A stretch of 64,000 nt of DNA, from the NCBI RefSeq assembly GCF_963677715.1, contig NZ_OY782495.1, forward strand, positions 2,842,001 to 2,906,000. Reading direction: 5' to 3'. The notes beneath the pieces are model-generated. The model ran no database searches. It was not told where the DNA came from and saw only the letters and a list, made by a program, of their open reading frames with translations. Positions within the stretch are counted from its first letter, which is position 1, and every line of letters starts with the position of its first letter. A program made the position numbers and the translations under genes. This stretch comes from an uncultured Bacteroides sp. (GTDB taxonomy: Bacteria > Bacteroidota > Bacteroidia > Bacteroidales > Bacteroidaceae). Positions 19,419-28,547 of this stretch are shown in pieces.

Positions 19419-19493
19419 CAAATACATTTTTTAATGATAAGCATTACTTCTACATCTTACTTATTATTAAATTCATCTAACGAAAATTACATT

Positions 19494-22031
19494 GTGAAAA
19501 AACAAACTTATTCATATGAAGAGTCCTTTGAAGAATCGTTACGATACTTCCAGGAAGATGAACTTGCAGCAAGGGTTTGGGTTAACAAATATGCAGTAAA
19601 AGATTCATTCGGTAATATTTACGAGAAGTCACCGGAAGATATGCATTGGAGGATAGCTAATGAGATAGCTAGGGCCGAGTCAAAGTATAAGAATGCACTT
19701 ACAGCAAAAGAGCTTTTTGGTCTGTTTGATCGCTTTAAGTATATCGTTCCACAAGGTAGCCCGATGACCGGAATCGGCAATAATTATCAGGTTGCTTCTT
19801 TGTCTAACTGTTTTGTGATAGGCATTGATGGAGCTGCCGATTCTTATGGTGCCATAATTAAAATAGACGAAGAACAGGTGCAGTTAATGAAGAGACGTGG
19901 AGGGGTAGGGCACGATCTTTCGCATATCCGACCTAAAGGTTCACCGGTAAAAAACTCGGCTTTAACTTCGACCGGAATAGTTCCTTTCATGGAACGATAT
20001 TCAAATTCCACACGTGAAGTAGCCCAAGACGGAAGACGTGGAGCGTTGATGTTGAGTGTTTCCATTAAACATCCCGATTCGGAATCCTTTATCGACGCAA
20101 AGATGACGGAAGGAAAAGTAACAGGCGCAAATGTGTCGGTAAAGTTAGACGATGCTTTTATGGCTGCTGCTGTGGAAGGCAAAACATATTTGCAACAATA
20201 TCCTGTCGATTCTGATCATCCGACTACCGTTAAAGAAATAGATGCGTCTTCGTTATGGAAGAAAATAGTGCATAATGCTTGGAAATCGGCTGAACCCGGA
20301 GTACTTTTCTGGGATACTATTATTAAAGAATCTGTACCTGATTGCTATGCCGATCTGGGATATAAAACGATTTCTACTAATCCGTGCGGAGAAATTCCTC
20401 TATGCCCTTATGATTCTTGTCGTTTATTGGCTATAAATTTATATTCGTATGTTGTTAATCCTTTTAAATCGGATGCCTATTTTGATTTTGAATTATTCAA
20501 GAAGCATGTAGGGTTAGCTCAGCGTATTATGGATGATATAATCGATCTTGAGCTGGAAAAGATAGAGAAAATTGTGCATAAGATAGAGGCTGATCCGGAA
20601 GATGAAGAGGTAAAACGTGCTGAACGCGTGCTTTGGGAGAAAATTTATAGGAAGACCGGACAGGGGAGGCGTACCGGAGTTGGTATTACCGGTGAAGGTG
20701 ATATGTTTGCTGCCCTGAATCTCCGCTATGGTACTGAAGAAGCTACCGAATTTTCTGAGAAAGTGCATAAAATGGTAGCGCTTGGCGCTTATCGTTCTTC
20801 GGTAGATATGGCGAAAGAGCGTGGCGCTTTTGAAATATACAGTAGTGAGCGAGAAAAGAATAATCCTTTTATCAATCGTCTTCGGGAAGCTGACCCTCAA
20901 TTATATGAAGATATGCAGAAATATGGCAGACGTAACATTGCCTGCTTAACAATTGCGCCTACCGGAACAACCAGTTTAATGACGCAAACGACGTCGGGTA
21001 TCGAACCGGTTTTCTTACCTGTATATAAACGCAGAAGGAAAGTGAACCCTAACGATACGAAAGTACACATTGATTTTGTAGATGAAACAGGTGATGCTTT
21101 CGAAGAATATATTGTCTTTCATCATAAATTTGTGACATGGATGGAAGCCAACGGGTATGATCCGGCTAAACGATATACACAAGAGGAAGTGGATACCCTG
21201 GTAGAGAAATCGCCTTACTACAAAGCAACGTCTAATGATGTAGATTGGCTGATGAAAGTCAAGATGCAGGGGCGTATCCAAAAATGGGTAGATCATTCGA
21301 TCAGTGTTACCATCAATTTACCAACTGATGTCGATGAAGATTTGGTTAATCGGTTATATGTTGAGGCTTGGAAATCGGGTTGCAAGGGTTGCACTGTTTA
21401 CAGAGACGGCTCACGTTCGGGTGTATTACTTTCTGCCAAATCGGATAAAAAAGAAGAACTTCCTCCTTGCAAACCGCCTACGGTAGTAGAAGTGCGACCT
21501 ACAGTACTGGAAGCTGACGTTGTCCGGTTTCAGAATAACAAAGATAAATGGGTTGCTTTTGTTGGTCTGCTCGATGGCAGACCCTATGAGATATTTACCG
21601 GTTTGCAAGATGATGATGAAGGAATCTTATTGCCTAAAAGCGTAACCACAGGGCGTATTATTAAAAGTGTAGATGAGCATGGAAACAAACGATATGACTT
21701 TCAATTTGAAAACAAACGGGGATACAAAACTACTATTGAAGGCCTGTCGGAGAAGTTCAACAAAGAATATTGGAACTATGCAAAACTGATATCGGGTGTG
21801 CTTCGTTGGAGAATGCCTATTGAACAGGTAATTAAATTGGTCGGTTCTTTGCAACTCGATAGTGAAAATATCAATACATGGAAGAATGGGGTGGAACGTG
21901 CTTTGAAGAAATACATTCAGGATGGTACTGAAGCCAGAGGCAAAAGATGTCCAAATTGCGGTAATGAAACATTAGTATATCAGGAAGGCTGTCTAATGTG
22001 TACCACTTGTGGTGCTTCGAGATGCGGATAG
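19494..22031 (+). CDS. nrdJ: Adenosylcobalamin-dependent (class II) ribonucleoside reductase
   Basis: This enzyme reduces ribonucleotides to deoxyribonucleotides with a B12-derived radical and does not need oxygen. The core carries VASLSNCFVIG (redox Cys), RRGGVGHDLSHIRP, STNPCGEIPLCPYDSC (loop with Asn, Cys and Glu), and IAPTGTTSLMTQTTSGIEPVF. The C-terminus has CKGCTVYRDGSRSGVL and a zinc-ribbon-like CPNCG...CTTCGASRCG tail that can pass electrons. I chose the GTG at 19494 (VKKQTYSYEESFEES) because conserved sequence begins there. An ATG at 19434 would add 20 residues and leave a leader of only about 8 nt. From the GTG the protein is 845 aa. It is a single transcription unit with its own promoter and terminator. 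Confidence 0.92.
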   Translation: MKKQTYSYEESFEESLRYFQEDELAARVWVNKYAVKDSFGNIYEKSPEDMHWRIANEIARAESKYKNALTAKELFGLFDRFKYIVPQGSPMTGIGNNYQVASLSNCFVIGIDGAADSYGAIIKIDEEQVQLMKRRGGVGHDLSHIRPKGSPVKNSALTSTGIVPFMERYSNSTREVAQDGRRGALMLSVSIKHPDSESFIDAKMTEGKVTGANVSVKLDDAFMAAAVEGKTYLQQYPVDSDHPTTVKEIDASSLWKKIVHNAWKSAEPGVLFWDTIIKESVPDCYADLGYKTISTNPCGEIPLCPYDSCRLLAINLYSYVVNPFKSDAYFDFELFKKHVGLAQRIMDDIIDLELEKIEKIVHKIEADPEDEEVKRAERVLWEKIYRKTGQGRRTGVGITGEGDMFAALNLRYGTEEATEFSEKVHKMVALGAYRSSVDMAKERGAFEIYSSEREKNNPFINRLREADPQLYEDMQKYGRRNIACLTIAPTGTTSLMTQTTSGIEPVFLPVYKRRRKVNPNDTKVHIDFVDETGDAFEEYIVFHHKFVTWMEANGYDPAKRYTQEEVDTLVEKSPYYKATSNDVDWLMKVKMQGRIQKWVDHSISVTINLPTDVDEDLVNRLYVEAWKSGCKGCTVYRDGSRSGVLLSAKSDKKEELPPCKPPTVVEVRPTVLEADVVRFQNNKDKWVAFVGLLDGRPYEIFTGLQDDDEGILLPKSVTTGRIIKSVDEHGNKRYDFQFENKRGYKTTIEGLSEKFNKEYWNYAKLISGVLRWRMPIEQVIKLVGSLQLDSENINTWKNGVERALKKYIQDGTEARGKRCPNCGNETLVYQEGCLMCTTCGASRCG

Positions 22032-22055
22032 TCTTTATAATATAACCAACTGAGA

Positions 22056-22082
22056 AAAAGGAGCTTTTAGAAGGCTCCTTTT
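22056..22082 (+). terminator. Intrinsic terminator of the ribonucleotide reductase gene
   Basis: The 9-bp perfect arms 22056-22064 and 22074-22082 (AAAAGGAGC with its complement) enclose 9 nt and end in TTTT, 25 bp after the stop codon. Confidence 0.8.
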
Positions 22083-22206
22083 CATGCATATACAGACTTC
22101 AACACAAACGTTTGCATACTATTTAAATTAGTTCAATGAAAACCTTCATACGATATAAAGATAATCTCTCTATACTTGTAGCATCATTGAGTTAATTATA
22201 AATCTA

Positions 22207-24927
22207 ATGGATATGATCGCATCATTTAATATTGAGTATCGCACCAATTGGGGCGAAGAAGTCAGACTTCTGGGTTCGGTTCCCGAACTTGGAGGCGGAG
22301 ATTTCGCCAAAGCAATTCCCTTGCAAACGACAGATGGAACTCATTGGAGTACTGAAGCAATCATTTCCGGCGTTGCGGGGCAGCCTATTAAATATAGCTA
22401 TTTCATCTATAAAGAAGGAAATGTTGTCCGTAAAGAATGGGATAGCTTGCAACGCAATCTCTATATACCGTTAATATCTTCGCCAGAGAAAAAGCGTTAT
22501 CGCATTTACGATAGTTGGAAAAATATTCCCGATGAACAATACTTTTATAGCTCTGCCTTTACCGAATCTTTGTTGGCACATTACCAAAAAGACGACATGC
22601 CTAAAAGCTATAGAAAAGGGCTTATTATAAAGGCTTATGTACCACGAATAGGAGATAACTATTGTTTGGCGATCTGCGGAAATCAAGATTCTTTAGGCAA
22701 TTGGGATGCGGATAAAGCCCGGCTCATGAGCGACGCTAACTTTCCTGAATGGGTGGCAGAACTTGATGCCGGAAAGCTAAAGTTTCCTCTTGAATACAAA
22801 TTTGTATTATATAATAAGAAAGAGAAGAAGGCCGAAGCATGGGAAAACAACCCTAATCGCTATATGGCAGATCCTGCTATAAAAGCCAATGAAACGTGTG
22901 TAATAGCGGATCGATTTGTTTTCTTTGATGTTCCGGCATGGAAAGGTTCGGGCGTGGCTATTCCTGTGTTTTCACTAAAGTCGGAAAAGAGTTTTGGAGT
23001 GGGCGACTTTGGAGATCTGAAACAGCTAATAGACTGGGCCGTAAAAACGGACCAAAAAATTGTGCAGATTTTGCCGGTAAATGATACGACAATGACGCAT
23101 ACATGGACGGATTCTTATCCATATAACAGTATCTCTATTTACGCTTTTCATCCCATGTATGCAAATTTGAGTAGCATGGGCAAGTTAGAGAATGCAGAAG
23201 ACTCCGCCCGGTTTGCAGTGAAGCAAAAGGAACTGAATGCCTTACCTACTGTTGATTACGAAGCTGTGAATCGGTTGAAATGGGAATATTTTCGTCTGCT
23301 ATTTAAGCAAGAAGGAGACAAAGTATTGGCTTCGAATGCATTCAATCTCTTTTTTGAAGAAAATAAGGAATGGCTGAAACCTTACGCCGTCTTTAGTTAT
23401 CTGCGCGATGCCTATAAAACGCCTGATTTTCGGCAATGGCCAAAATGTTCCGAATTTAGTGAAAGCGAAATTGAAAAAATGTGCCGGCCGCATGCAGCCG
23501 ATTATCTGCATATTGCCATCTATTATTACCTTCAGTACTACCTGCACCTACAACTTTTGGAAGCTACTACTTATGCCCGTGCTCACGGAGTTGTTCTTAA
23601 AGGAGATATTCCTATCGGCATTAGTCGCAACAGTGTGGAGGCATGGACCGAACCTTATTATTTCAATCTTAACGGGCAGGCGGGAGCTCCTCCCGATGAT
23701 TTCTCGGTCAATGGTCAGAACTGGGGATTTCCTACGTATAACTGGGAAGTGATGGAAAAAGACGGTTATAAATGGTGGATGAAGCGGTTTTATAAGATGT
23801 CTGAATACTTCGACGCTTATCGTATTGACCATATTCTCGGTTTCTTTCGTATTTGGGAAATACCGATGCACGCCGTGCACGGATTATTGGGACAGTTTGT
23901 GCCGGCTCTGCCTATGAGTCGTGAAGAGATAGAAAGCTATGGGTTACCTTTTCGTTCGGAACTTTATCTGAAGCCTTACATCCATGAGTACTTTTTGAGT
24001 CAGTTATTTGGCCCTCATACTGATTTTGTGAAACAGAATTTTATTGAGGCTACCGATACGTGGGAAGTGTACCGCATGCGGGCCGAGTTCGATACGCAAA
24101 GAAAAGTAGAAACTTATTTCGCCCAAAAAACGGATTCGGACAGTCTATGGATACGCGATGGGTTATATGCTCTTATCAGCGATGTGTTGTTTGTGGCCGA
24201 TCAAAAGGAACCCGATAAATATCACCCACGCATTGGGGTGCAGCACGACTTTATCTACAGAGCACTTACCGATTGGGAAAAAGCAGCATTCAACCGTTTG
24301 TACGATCAATATTATTATTACAGGCACAATGAGTTCTGGCGTCAGCAAGCGATGAAGAAACTACCCCAACTTACTCAATCTACACGAATGCTGGTTTGTG
24401 GTGAAGATCTTGGTATGATACCCGATTGTGTGGCTTGGGTGATGAATGATTTGCGGATCCTCAGTCTGGAGATACAACGAATGCCTAAGAACCCGGCCGA
24501 CGAATTTGGTCATCTAAGTAATTATCCGTATCGCTCGGTGTGCACTATCTCTACACACGATATGTCTACCCTGCGTGGTTGGTGGCAAGAAGATTATCAG
24601 CAAACGCAACGATACTACAACCACATTATGGGGCATTATGGAACTGCTCCTGCAGTGGCCACGCCCGAGCTTTGCGAAGAAGTAGTGCGTAATCACCTGT
24701 ACAGTAATTCCCTGCTTTGCATTCTCTCTCTGCAAGATTGGTTATCTATAGATGAACGCTGGAGAAACCCTAATGTAGAAGAAGAGCGCATCAATGTTCC
24801 GGCTAATCCGAAGAATTATTGGCGCTACCGCATGCACCTCACTTTAGAGCAGCTCATGAAAGCAGACAGCCTAAATGAAAAAATAAAAGAATTGATTGCC
24901 AAAACGGGGAGGAATCCCGAGAAATAG
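22207..24927 (+). CDS. malQ: 4-alpha-glucanotransferase with N-terminal starch-binding domains (GH77)
   Basis: This disproportionating enzyme transfers alpha-1,4-glucan segments between maltodextrins. Residues about 5-115 and 135-235 look like two CBM20-type starch-binding modules (SFNIEYRTNWGEEVRLLGSV; CLAICGNQDSLGNWDADKA), as in DPE2-like enzymes. The GH77 barrel follows with KSFGVGDFGDLKQLIDWA, LKGDIPIGISRNSVE, the nucleophile region DAYRIDHILGFFRIWEIP, the acid/base in CGEDLGMIP, and STHDMSTLRGWW. The length of 906 aa fits the two-CBM architecture. No signal peptide is present, so it acts in the cytoplasm on glycogen-derived or imported glucans. TATACTTG at 22171 is a possible -7 element. 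Confidence 0.94.
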   Translation: MDMIASFNIEYRTNWGEEVRLLGSVPELGGGDFAKAIPLQTTDGTHWSTEAIISGVAGQPIKYSYFIYKEGNVVRKEWDSLQRNLYIPLISSPEKKRYRIYDSWKNIPDEQYFYSSAFTESLLAHYQKDDMPKSYRKGLIIKAYVPRIGDNYCLAICGNQDSLGNWDADKARLMSDANFPEWVAELDAGKLKFPLEYKFVLYNKKEKKAEAWENNPNRYMADPAIKANETCVIADRFVFFDVPAWKGSGVAIPVFSLKSEKSFGVGDFGDLKQLIDWAVKTDQKIVQILPVNDTTMTHTWTDSYPYNSISIYAFHPMYANLSSMGKLENAEDSARFAVKQKELNALPTVDYEAVNRLKWEYFRLLFKQEGDKVLASNAFNLFFEENKEWLKPYAVFSYLRDAYKTPDFRQWPKCSEFSESEIEKMCRPHAADYLHIAIYYYLQYYLHLQLLEATTYARAHGVVLKGDIPIGISRNSVEAWTEPYYFNLNGQAGAPPDDFSVNGQNWGFPTYNWEVMEKDGYKWWMKRFYKMSEYFDAYRIDHILGFFRIWEIPMHAVHGLLGQFVPALPMSREEIESYGLPFRSELYLKPYIHEYFLSQLFGPHTDFVKQNFIEATDTWEVYRMRAEFDTQRKVETYFAQKTDSDSLWIRDGLYALISDVLFVADQKEPDKYHPRIGVQHDFIYRALTDWEKAAFNRLYDQYYYYRHNEFWRQQAMKKLPQLTQSTRMLVCGEDLGMIPDCVAWVMNDLRILSLEIQRMPKNPADEFGHLSNYPYRSVCTISTHDMSTLRGWWQEDYQQTQRYYNHIMGHYGTAPAVATPELCEEVVRNHLYSNSLLCILSLQDWLSIDERWRNPNVEEERINVPANPKNYWRYRMHLTLEQLMKADSLNEKIKELIAKTGRNPEK

Positions 24928-24959
24928 CGCTATAAAAACAGTCGGGCGCTTCCATCAAT

Positions 24960-25001
24960 GCAAATATAGAGATTGTTAGCATAAATAATATCTATATTTG
25001 C
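24960..25001. promoter_or_regulatory. folB promoter inside an 11-bp perfect inverted repeat
   Basis: TATATTTG at 24993-25000 is a consensus -7 element for folB. It lies in the right arm (24991-25001) of a perfect 11-bp inverted repeat whose left arm is 24960-24970, with 20 bp between. The left arm therefore carries the same -7 element facing leftwards. Confidence 0.6.
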
Positions 25002-25026
25002 ATTTGTATTATAAAGAGGATATGCA

Positions 25027-25395
25027 ATGAAAACAACAACGACTATTTTTCTCCGGAACGTCATCTTCTACGCTTATCATGGTGTAGCGCCACAAGAAAC
25101 AACGGTGGGCAATACTTTTATCATAGACCTTACAGTAAAAGGCAATTTCTTGCAATCAATGGAAACAGACGATGTGGCCGATACGGTGAGCTATGCCGAT
25201 ATATACGGAGTGCTGAAGCAGGAAATGGCTGTTCCGTCTAAGCTGCTTGAACATGTTTGCGGACGCATTACCAAGCGCTTATTGCATGATTTTCCGTTGA
25301 TTGAAGAAGTAAGGCTCAGGCTCTCTAAACGGAATCCGCCTATGGGTGCCGATATTGATTCGGCAGGAGTCGAGGTGTTTTTGGCGAGAGAATAA
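25027..25395 (+). CDS. folB: Dihydroneopterin aldolase
   Basis: This small cytoplasmic folate-pathway enzyme (122 aa) converts 7,8-dihydroneopterin to 6-hydroxymethyl-dihydropterin and glycolaldehyde. The family motifs are present: FLRNVIFYAYHGVAPQE (catalytic Tyr and nearby residues), the VADTVSYADIYGVLKQE dimer region, LLEHVCGRI with the substrate-binding Glu, and the C-terminal VRLRLSKRNPPMGADIDSAG. The length is standard. It stands alone, convergent with aroA, and a weak hairpin at 25433-25463 separates them. Confidence 0.95.
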   Translation: MKTTTTIFLRNVIFYAYHGVAPQETTVGNTFIIDLTVKGNFLQSMETDDVADTVSYADIYGVLKQEMAVPSKLLEHVCGRITKRLLHDFPLIEEVRLRLSKRNPPMGADIDSAGVEVFLARE

Positions 25396-25432
25396 AACGA
25401 TATTTCTTTCTTTGTACGGTGGTGTTCGTTCG

Positions 25433-25463
25433 TTAAGCATTTGTAGGGCAGCTACCTGCTTAA
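25433..25463. terminator. Hairpin between convergent folB and aroA
   Basis: TTAAGCA (25433-25439) pairs with TGCTTAA (25457-25463), with an inner GTAG/CTAC pair. A short stem without a clear T tract; it may serve both genes. Confidence 0.4.
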
Positions 25464-25514
25464 ACACGTGCATTAAAACAATTTTTAGGCGGGCGGCTGG
25501 AATTATTCGGGTAA

Positions 25515-26744
25515 TCAGTCTTCCTGTTCTATAAAGAATCCGGCGGAACGTAAATCGTCCCAATATCCGGGGTACGACTTTGTAACTACACCCGGTTCGT
25601 CAATGCGCATTTGCGGAAAACAAATTGCTGCCGGAGCAAAAGCCATCGCCATGCGGTGATCTTCATAAGTCTTGATCACGGGCATTTCTTGCGGTTGGCA
25701 GCGTTCGCCGTTCCATATTAAAACGGAATTACCTTCATCTCGTAGTACATAGCCCAACTTGCCCATTTCGGCAATAAGTGCTGCCATGCGGTCGGTCTCT
25801 TTTATTTTCAGACTCTGCAAGCCCGTGAAGCGAAACGGAATGTTGAGCAGTGCGCAAGTTACCACAAATGTTTGCGCCAGATCAGGAATATCGATAAAAT
25901 CTTCCTCTAACCTTCCCTGTTTCGGCTCTGTTTTGTGCAATTTTACACCCTTATCGGTAAATACCGTTTCCACGCCCAACTTTGCAAAGACCTCTGCACC
26001 CCGGCTGTCTCCCTGATAACTATTACGGAAAAGTCCCTTTAATTCAATCTCAGCAGTAGGCGAAAGAGCCACTATCTGATACCAGTACGAAGCTCCGCTC
26101 CAATCACTTTCCACCGTAAACGGCACATCCTTGTAAAGCTGAGGTTCTACACGGATGCTACACTCCGAACTCCAGCAGGCCGAAGCTCCAAAGTCTTTCA
26201 TCAGTTGCAACGTAAGGTTGATGTACGGGCGCGAAATAACATCACCTGTGAGATGAACGGCAAGTCCCTGTTTCAAGGCGGGGCCAATCATCAGTAAGGC
26301 CGAGATGTATTGCGAACTTACATTCCCTTTCAGCGTAATTTCGTTGCCCGACAGTTCACAGCCCGTGATGCGAAGCGGGGGATACCCCTCGTTGCCCGCA
26401 TACTCAATCTGTGCACCCAATTCTCGAAGAGCATTGACCAATAGAAGAATAGGACGTTGCTGCATGCGTGCCGTGCCCGTGATGGTACGTTTACCCGGCA
26501 CCACACTCAAGTAAGCCGTTAAGAATCGCATAGCAGTACCTGCAGCCATGATATCTATCATTTCATTGTTTTCCCTCAGCGCCTTAATCATTACCTGCGT
26601 ATCGTCGCAATCCGACAAGTTGGTCGGTACGATGGCGCCTTTTGCCAACGCATGAATAATAAGAGCCCGGTTGCTGATGCTTTTCGATGCCGGAAGCTGT
26701 ATGGAAGCTTTCGGATGTGAAGGAGCAGATAGTTTGTAGCGCAT
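25515..26744 (-). CDS. aroA: 3-phosphoshikimate 1-carboxyvinyltransferase (EPSP synthase)
   Basis: This is the shikimate-pathway enzyme that joins phosphoenolpyruvate to shikimate 3-phosphate. It has SKSISNRALIIHALA near the N-terminus, the AGTAMRFLTAYLS loop, and the C-terminal IKETDRMAALIAEMGKLG and YEDHRMAMAFAPA motifs. The ATG at 26744 (MRYKLSAP) is the start: an in-frame TTG further upstream at 26780 lies inside the promoter -7 element. This gives 409 aa. Some glycine-rich positions seen in other AroA proteins are shortened, as is common in Bacteroidetes. The product feeds AroC, also encoded in this window. Confidence 0.94.
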   Translation of the reverse strand: MRYKLSAPSHPKASIQLPASKSISNRALIIHALAKGAIVPTNLSDCDDTQVMIKALRENNEMIDIMAAGTAMRFLTAYLSVVPGKRTITGTARMQQRPILLLVNALRELGAQIEYAGNEGYPPLRITGCELSGNEITLKGNVSSQYISALLMIGPALKQGLAVHLTGDVISRPYINLTLQLMKDFGASACWSSECSIRVEPQLYKDVPFTVESDWSGASYWYQIVALSPTAEIELKGLFRNSYQGDSRGAEVFAKLGVETVFTDKGVKLHKTEPKQGRLEEDFIDIPDLAQTFVVTCALLNIPFRFTGLQSLKIKETDRMAALIAEMGKLGYVLRDEGNSVLIWNGERCQPQEMPVIKTYEDHRMAMAFAPAAICFPQMRIDEPGVVTKSYPGYWDDLRSAGFFIEQED

Positions 26745-26777
26745 AATTTCAGGTTTAATGAACAATGATTCCGATTG

Positions 26778-26785
26778 CAAAAGTA
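26778..26785 (-). promoter_or_regulatory. Promoter -7 element of aroA
   Basis: The minus strand reads TACTTTTG, a full consensus match, 33 bp before the ATG at 26744. A TTTA about 20 bp further upstream is a weak -33. Confidence 0.65.
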
Positions 26786-26914
26786 GGAATAATTAGTCAG
26801 ATAGCTAAATTAACAGGTCGTATAATCATCTATTACAAAGCTCTAAAGTAAGTTTGGTTCGGGATACTAATAAATGGTTGAATTCAGTTTCAGCCTTCAC
26901 TGATAAAAAAACAT

Positions 26915-27041
26915 GTTTTACTATCACATCTATCACAAAAACTTCTGTGACGGCTTCCTGTAGGTGTTTATAGCGTGTGATAGTAAAAAATGTCTATCAC
27001 GCTTTCAGGTGTTTTACTATCACTTTTGCCTCATCTATCAC
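26915..27041. repeat. Cluster of six CTATCAC motifs
   Basis: CTATCAC occurs at 26921, 26930, 26994, 27017 and 27035, and its complement GTGATAG at 26977. A longer unit GTTTTACTATCAC is exact at 26915 and 27011, and CTATCACGCTTT is repeated at 26994 and 27035. Confidence 0.75.
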
Positions 27042-27199
27042 GCTTTTTACCCCTTTTCTCTCCTGCTTTTCGCTACAATACCTGAAGTCAGGGCCTGTTT
27101 CGTTTTCGGGACGAGCCCGTTCAAGTATTGCTTGGTTAAGTACTATTATCTGTAGATTGTATGTGTTTTAACCACATCTGACGGCTTAAATTCCTCGTT

Positions 27200-27259
27200 C
27201 CCCACGTGGAGACTCTACAGTCTCCGTGCGGGGACCCGCGAGACTCCACGTGGAGACCC
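27200..27259. repeat. GC-rich nested palindrome block
   Basis: The 12-bp perfect palindrome CTCCACGTGGAG is at 27244-27255. A 15-nt arm at 27200-27214 pairs with 27219-27233 if G-U pairs are allowed, with a 4-nt loop. CACGTGGAGAC occurs twice (27203 and 27247). The block is much richer in GC than its surroundings. Confidence 0.7.
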
Positions 27260-27390
27260 GACAGACCACGGCCGGGAAACGATAAAAGAAAGCCGTGACA
27301 CAGAGTTAATGTACCATACAAATTACTTAATATATATGGTGCAGTGACTTAAATAAACGTACGCATGGGCATTACGAAACAAAAAAACTT

Positions 27391-27398
27391 TATATTTG
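27391..27398 (+). promoter_or_regulatory. Promoter -7 element of the AI-2E family transporter gene
   Basis: TATATTTG is a full consensus match about 125 bp upstream of the ATG at 27524, giving a fairly long leader. Confidence 0.5.
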
Positions 27399-27523
27399 CG
27401 TATAGTTTGACACTGTATTTAGCACTCTGCAGGATATAAAGAGGTTCATTGATCTGAATCTTTTGCTGATCTATCAAATTGCGGATATTCTGAAACAATG
27501 GTCATACATAAAAAAGAAACCTT

Positions 27524-28525
27524 ATGACTGGAAAAGAACGCTATTGGAAATATTCATTGATTATTATTGTACTGTCTCTGGGAGCACTTTTGTTTTTCGA
27601 GTTTGCACCATACCTGAGTGGCACACTGGGAGCTTTTACCATTTATGTTGTGGTAAGAAAGCAGATGATGTATCTCACTGAAAAGAAACGGATGAAGCGC
27701 AGCTTGGCAGCGGTGATTCTCTTATTAGAATCTATTCTATGTTTTCTGATACCACTGTCTTTGTTTGTATGGCTACTTTTAACTAAGCTGCAAGGTATAA
27801 ATCTTGATCAGGCGGCATTGGTTAGCTCTCTTGAGCATGTAGCTGATTTGGTTCAACAAAAAACCGGTTATGATTTGCTTGTTAAGGACAACTTGACATC
27901 TATAATTAATTTCCTGCCTAAAGTAGGTCAAATCTTTATGGCTAGTTTAGGTAGCTTCGGGATGAATCTGTTTATCTTGGTTTTTGTTCTTTTCTTTATG
28001 TTGATTGGCGGCGATAAGATGGAAAAATACACGTATAGTTTATTACCATTTAGTGATGGAAATAAGCAGTATGTTCTGAAAAAGATTAACCTGATTGTGA
28101 AGTCGAACGCTTTGGGTATTCCGTTGTTGGCCTTGATACAAGGAGGTGTAGCAACCGTTGGTTATCTCATTTTTGGAGTTCCCAATCCATTCTTTTTTGG
28201 AGCTATAACCTGCTTTACTACGGTTATTCCTATGGTAGGAACTGCGCTGGTATGGCTTCCACTGTCTGTTTATTTGGCTTTGTTGGGCGATTGGGCACAG
28301 GCTATCGGGCTGATAGCGTATGCTATTATTATCGTCACGAATGTGGATAATCTCATACGCTTTATGCTGCAGAAGAGGATGGCGAATACACATCCTTTGA
28401 TCACCGTGTTTGGGGTCCTTATAGGGCTTTCGCTATTTGGTTTCTTAGGAATTATTTTCGGGCCGCTACTGTTGTCTGTATTTGTTCTTTGCGTTGATAT
28501 GTGTAAGAAGGAATACCTGGATTAG
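27524..28525 (+). CDS. AI-2E family (PerM-like) transporter
   Basis: This 333-aa inner-membrane protein of the AI-2E/PerM (UPF0118) family has about seven or eight helices: two near the N-terminus (SLIIIVLSLGALLFFEFAP and the following segment), a soluble domain at about 90-150, then LFILVFVLFFMLIGGDKM and several C-terminal helices including FGAITCFTTVIPMVGTALVWLP. Family members have been linked to autoinducer export or ion antiport; the substrate here is unknown. It is a single gene with its own promoter and a strong terminator. Confidence 0.88.
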   Translation: MTGKERYWKYSLIIIVLSLGALLFFEFAPYLSGTLGAFTIYVVVRKQMMYLTEKKRMKRSLAAVILLLESILCFLIPLSLFVWLLLTKLQGINLDQAALVSSLEHVADLVQQKTGYDLLVKDNLTSIINFLPKVGQIFMASLGSFGMNLFILVFVLFFMLIGGDKMEKYTYSLLPFSDGNKQYVLKKINLIVKSNALGIPLLALIQGGVATVGYLIFGVPNPFFFGAITCFTTVIPMVGTALVWLPLSVYLALLGDWAQAIGLIAYAIIIVTNVDNLIRFMLQKRMANTHPLITVFGVLIGLSLFGFLGIIFGPLLLSVFVLCVDMCKKEYLD

Positions 28526-28547
28526 AGCGCATATCATCTTAAAAAAC

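Larger units (their letters stand above)
26781..27523. other. 743-bp intergenic region with two unusual repeat blocks
   Basis: No gene is supported. From 26915 to 27041 a CTATCAC heptamer occurs six times (one inverted). From 27200 to 27259 there is a GC-rich block of nested palindromes. A consensus promoter at 27391 belongs to the downstream transporter gene. Confidence 0.75.

Noticed and set aside
19416-19433. TTG start for the ribonucleotide reductase at 19416
   Set aside because: The codon overlaps the promoter -7 element, so it would not be in the transcript.
26745-26780. Upstream TTG start for aroA
   Set aside because: It lies inside the aroA -7 element; the ATG at 26744 matches the family start.
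26915-27041. CRISPR array
   Set aside because: The repeats are only 7-13 bp, unevenly spaced and in both orientations, and no cas genes are present.
27463-27681. Alternative 72-codon frame overlapping the AI-2E family transporter start
   Set aside because: The overlapping frame at 27524 gives a complete family match; the other has none.
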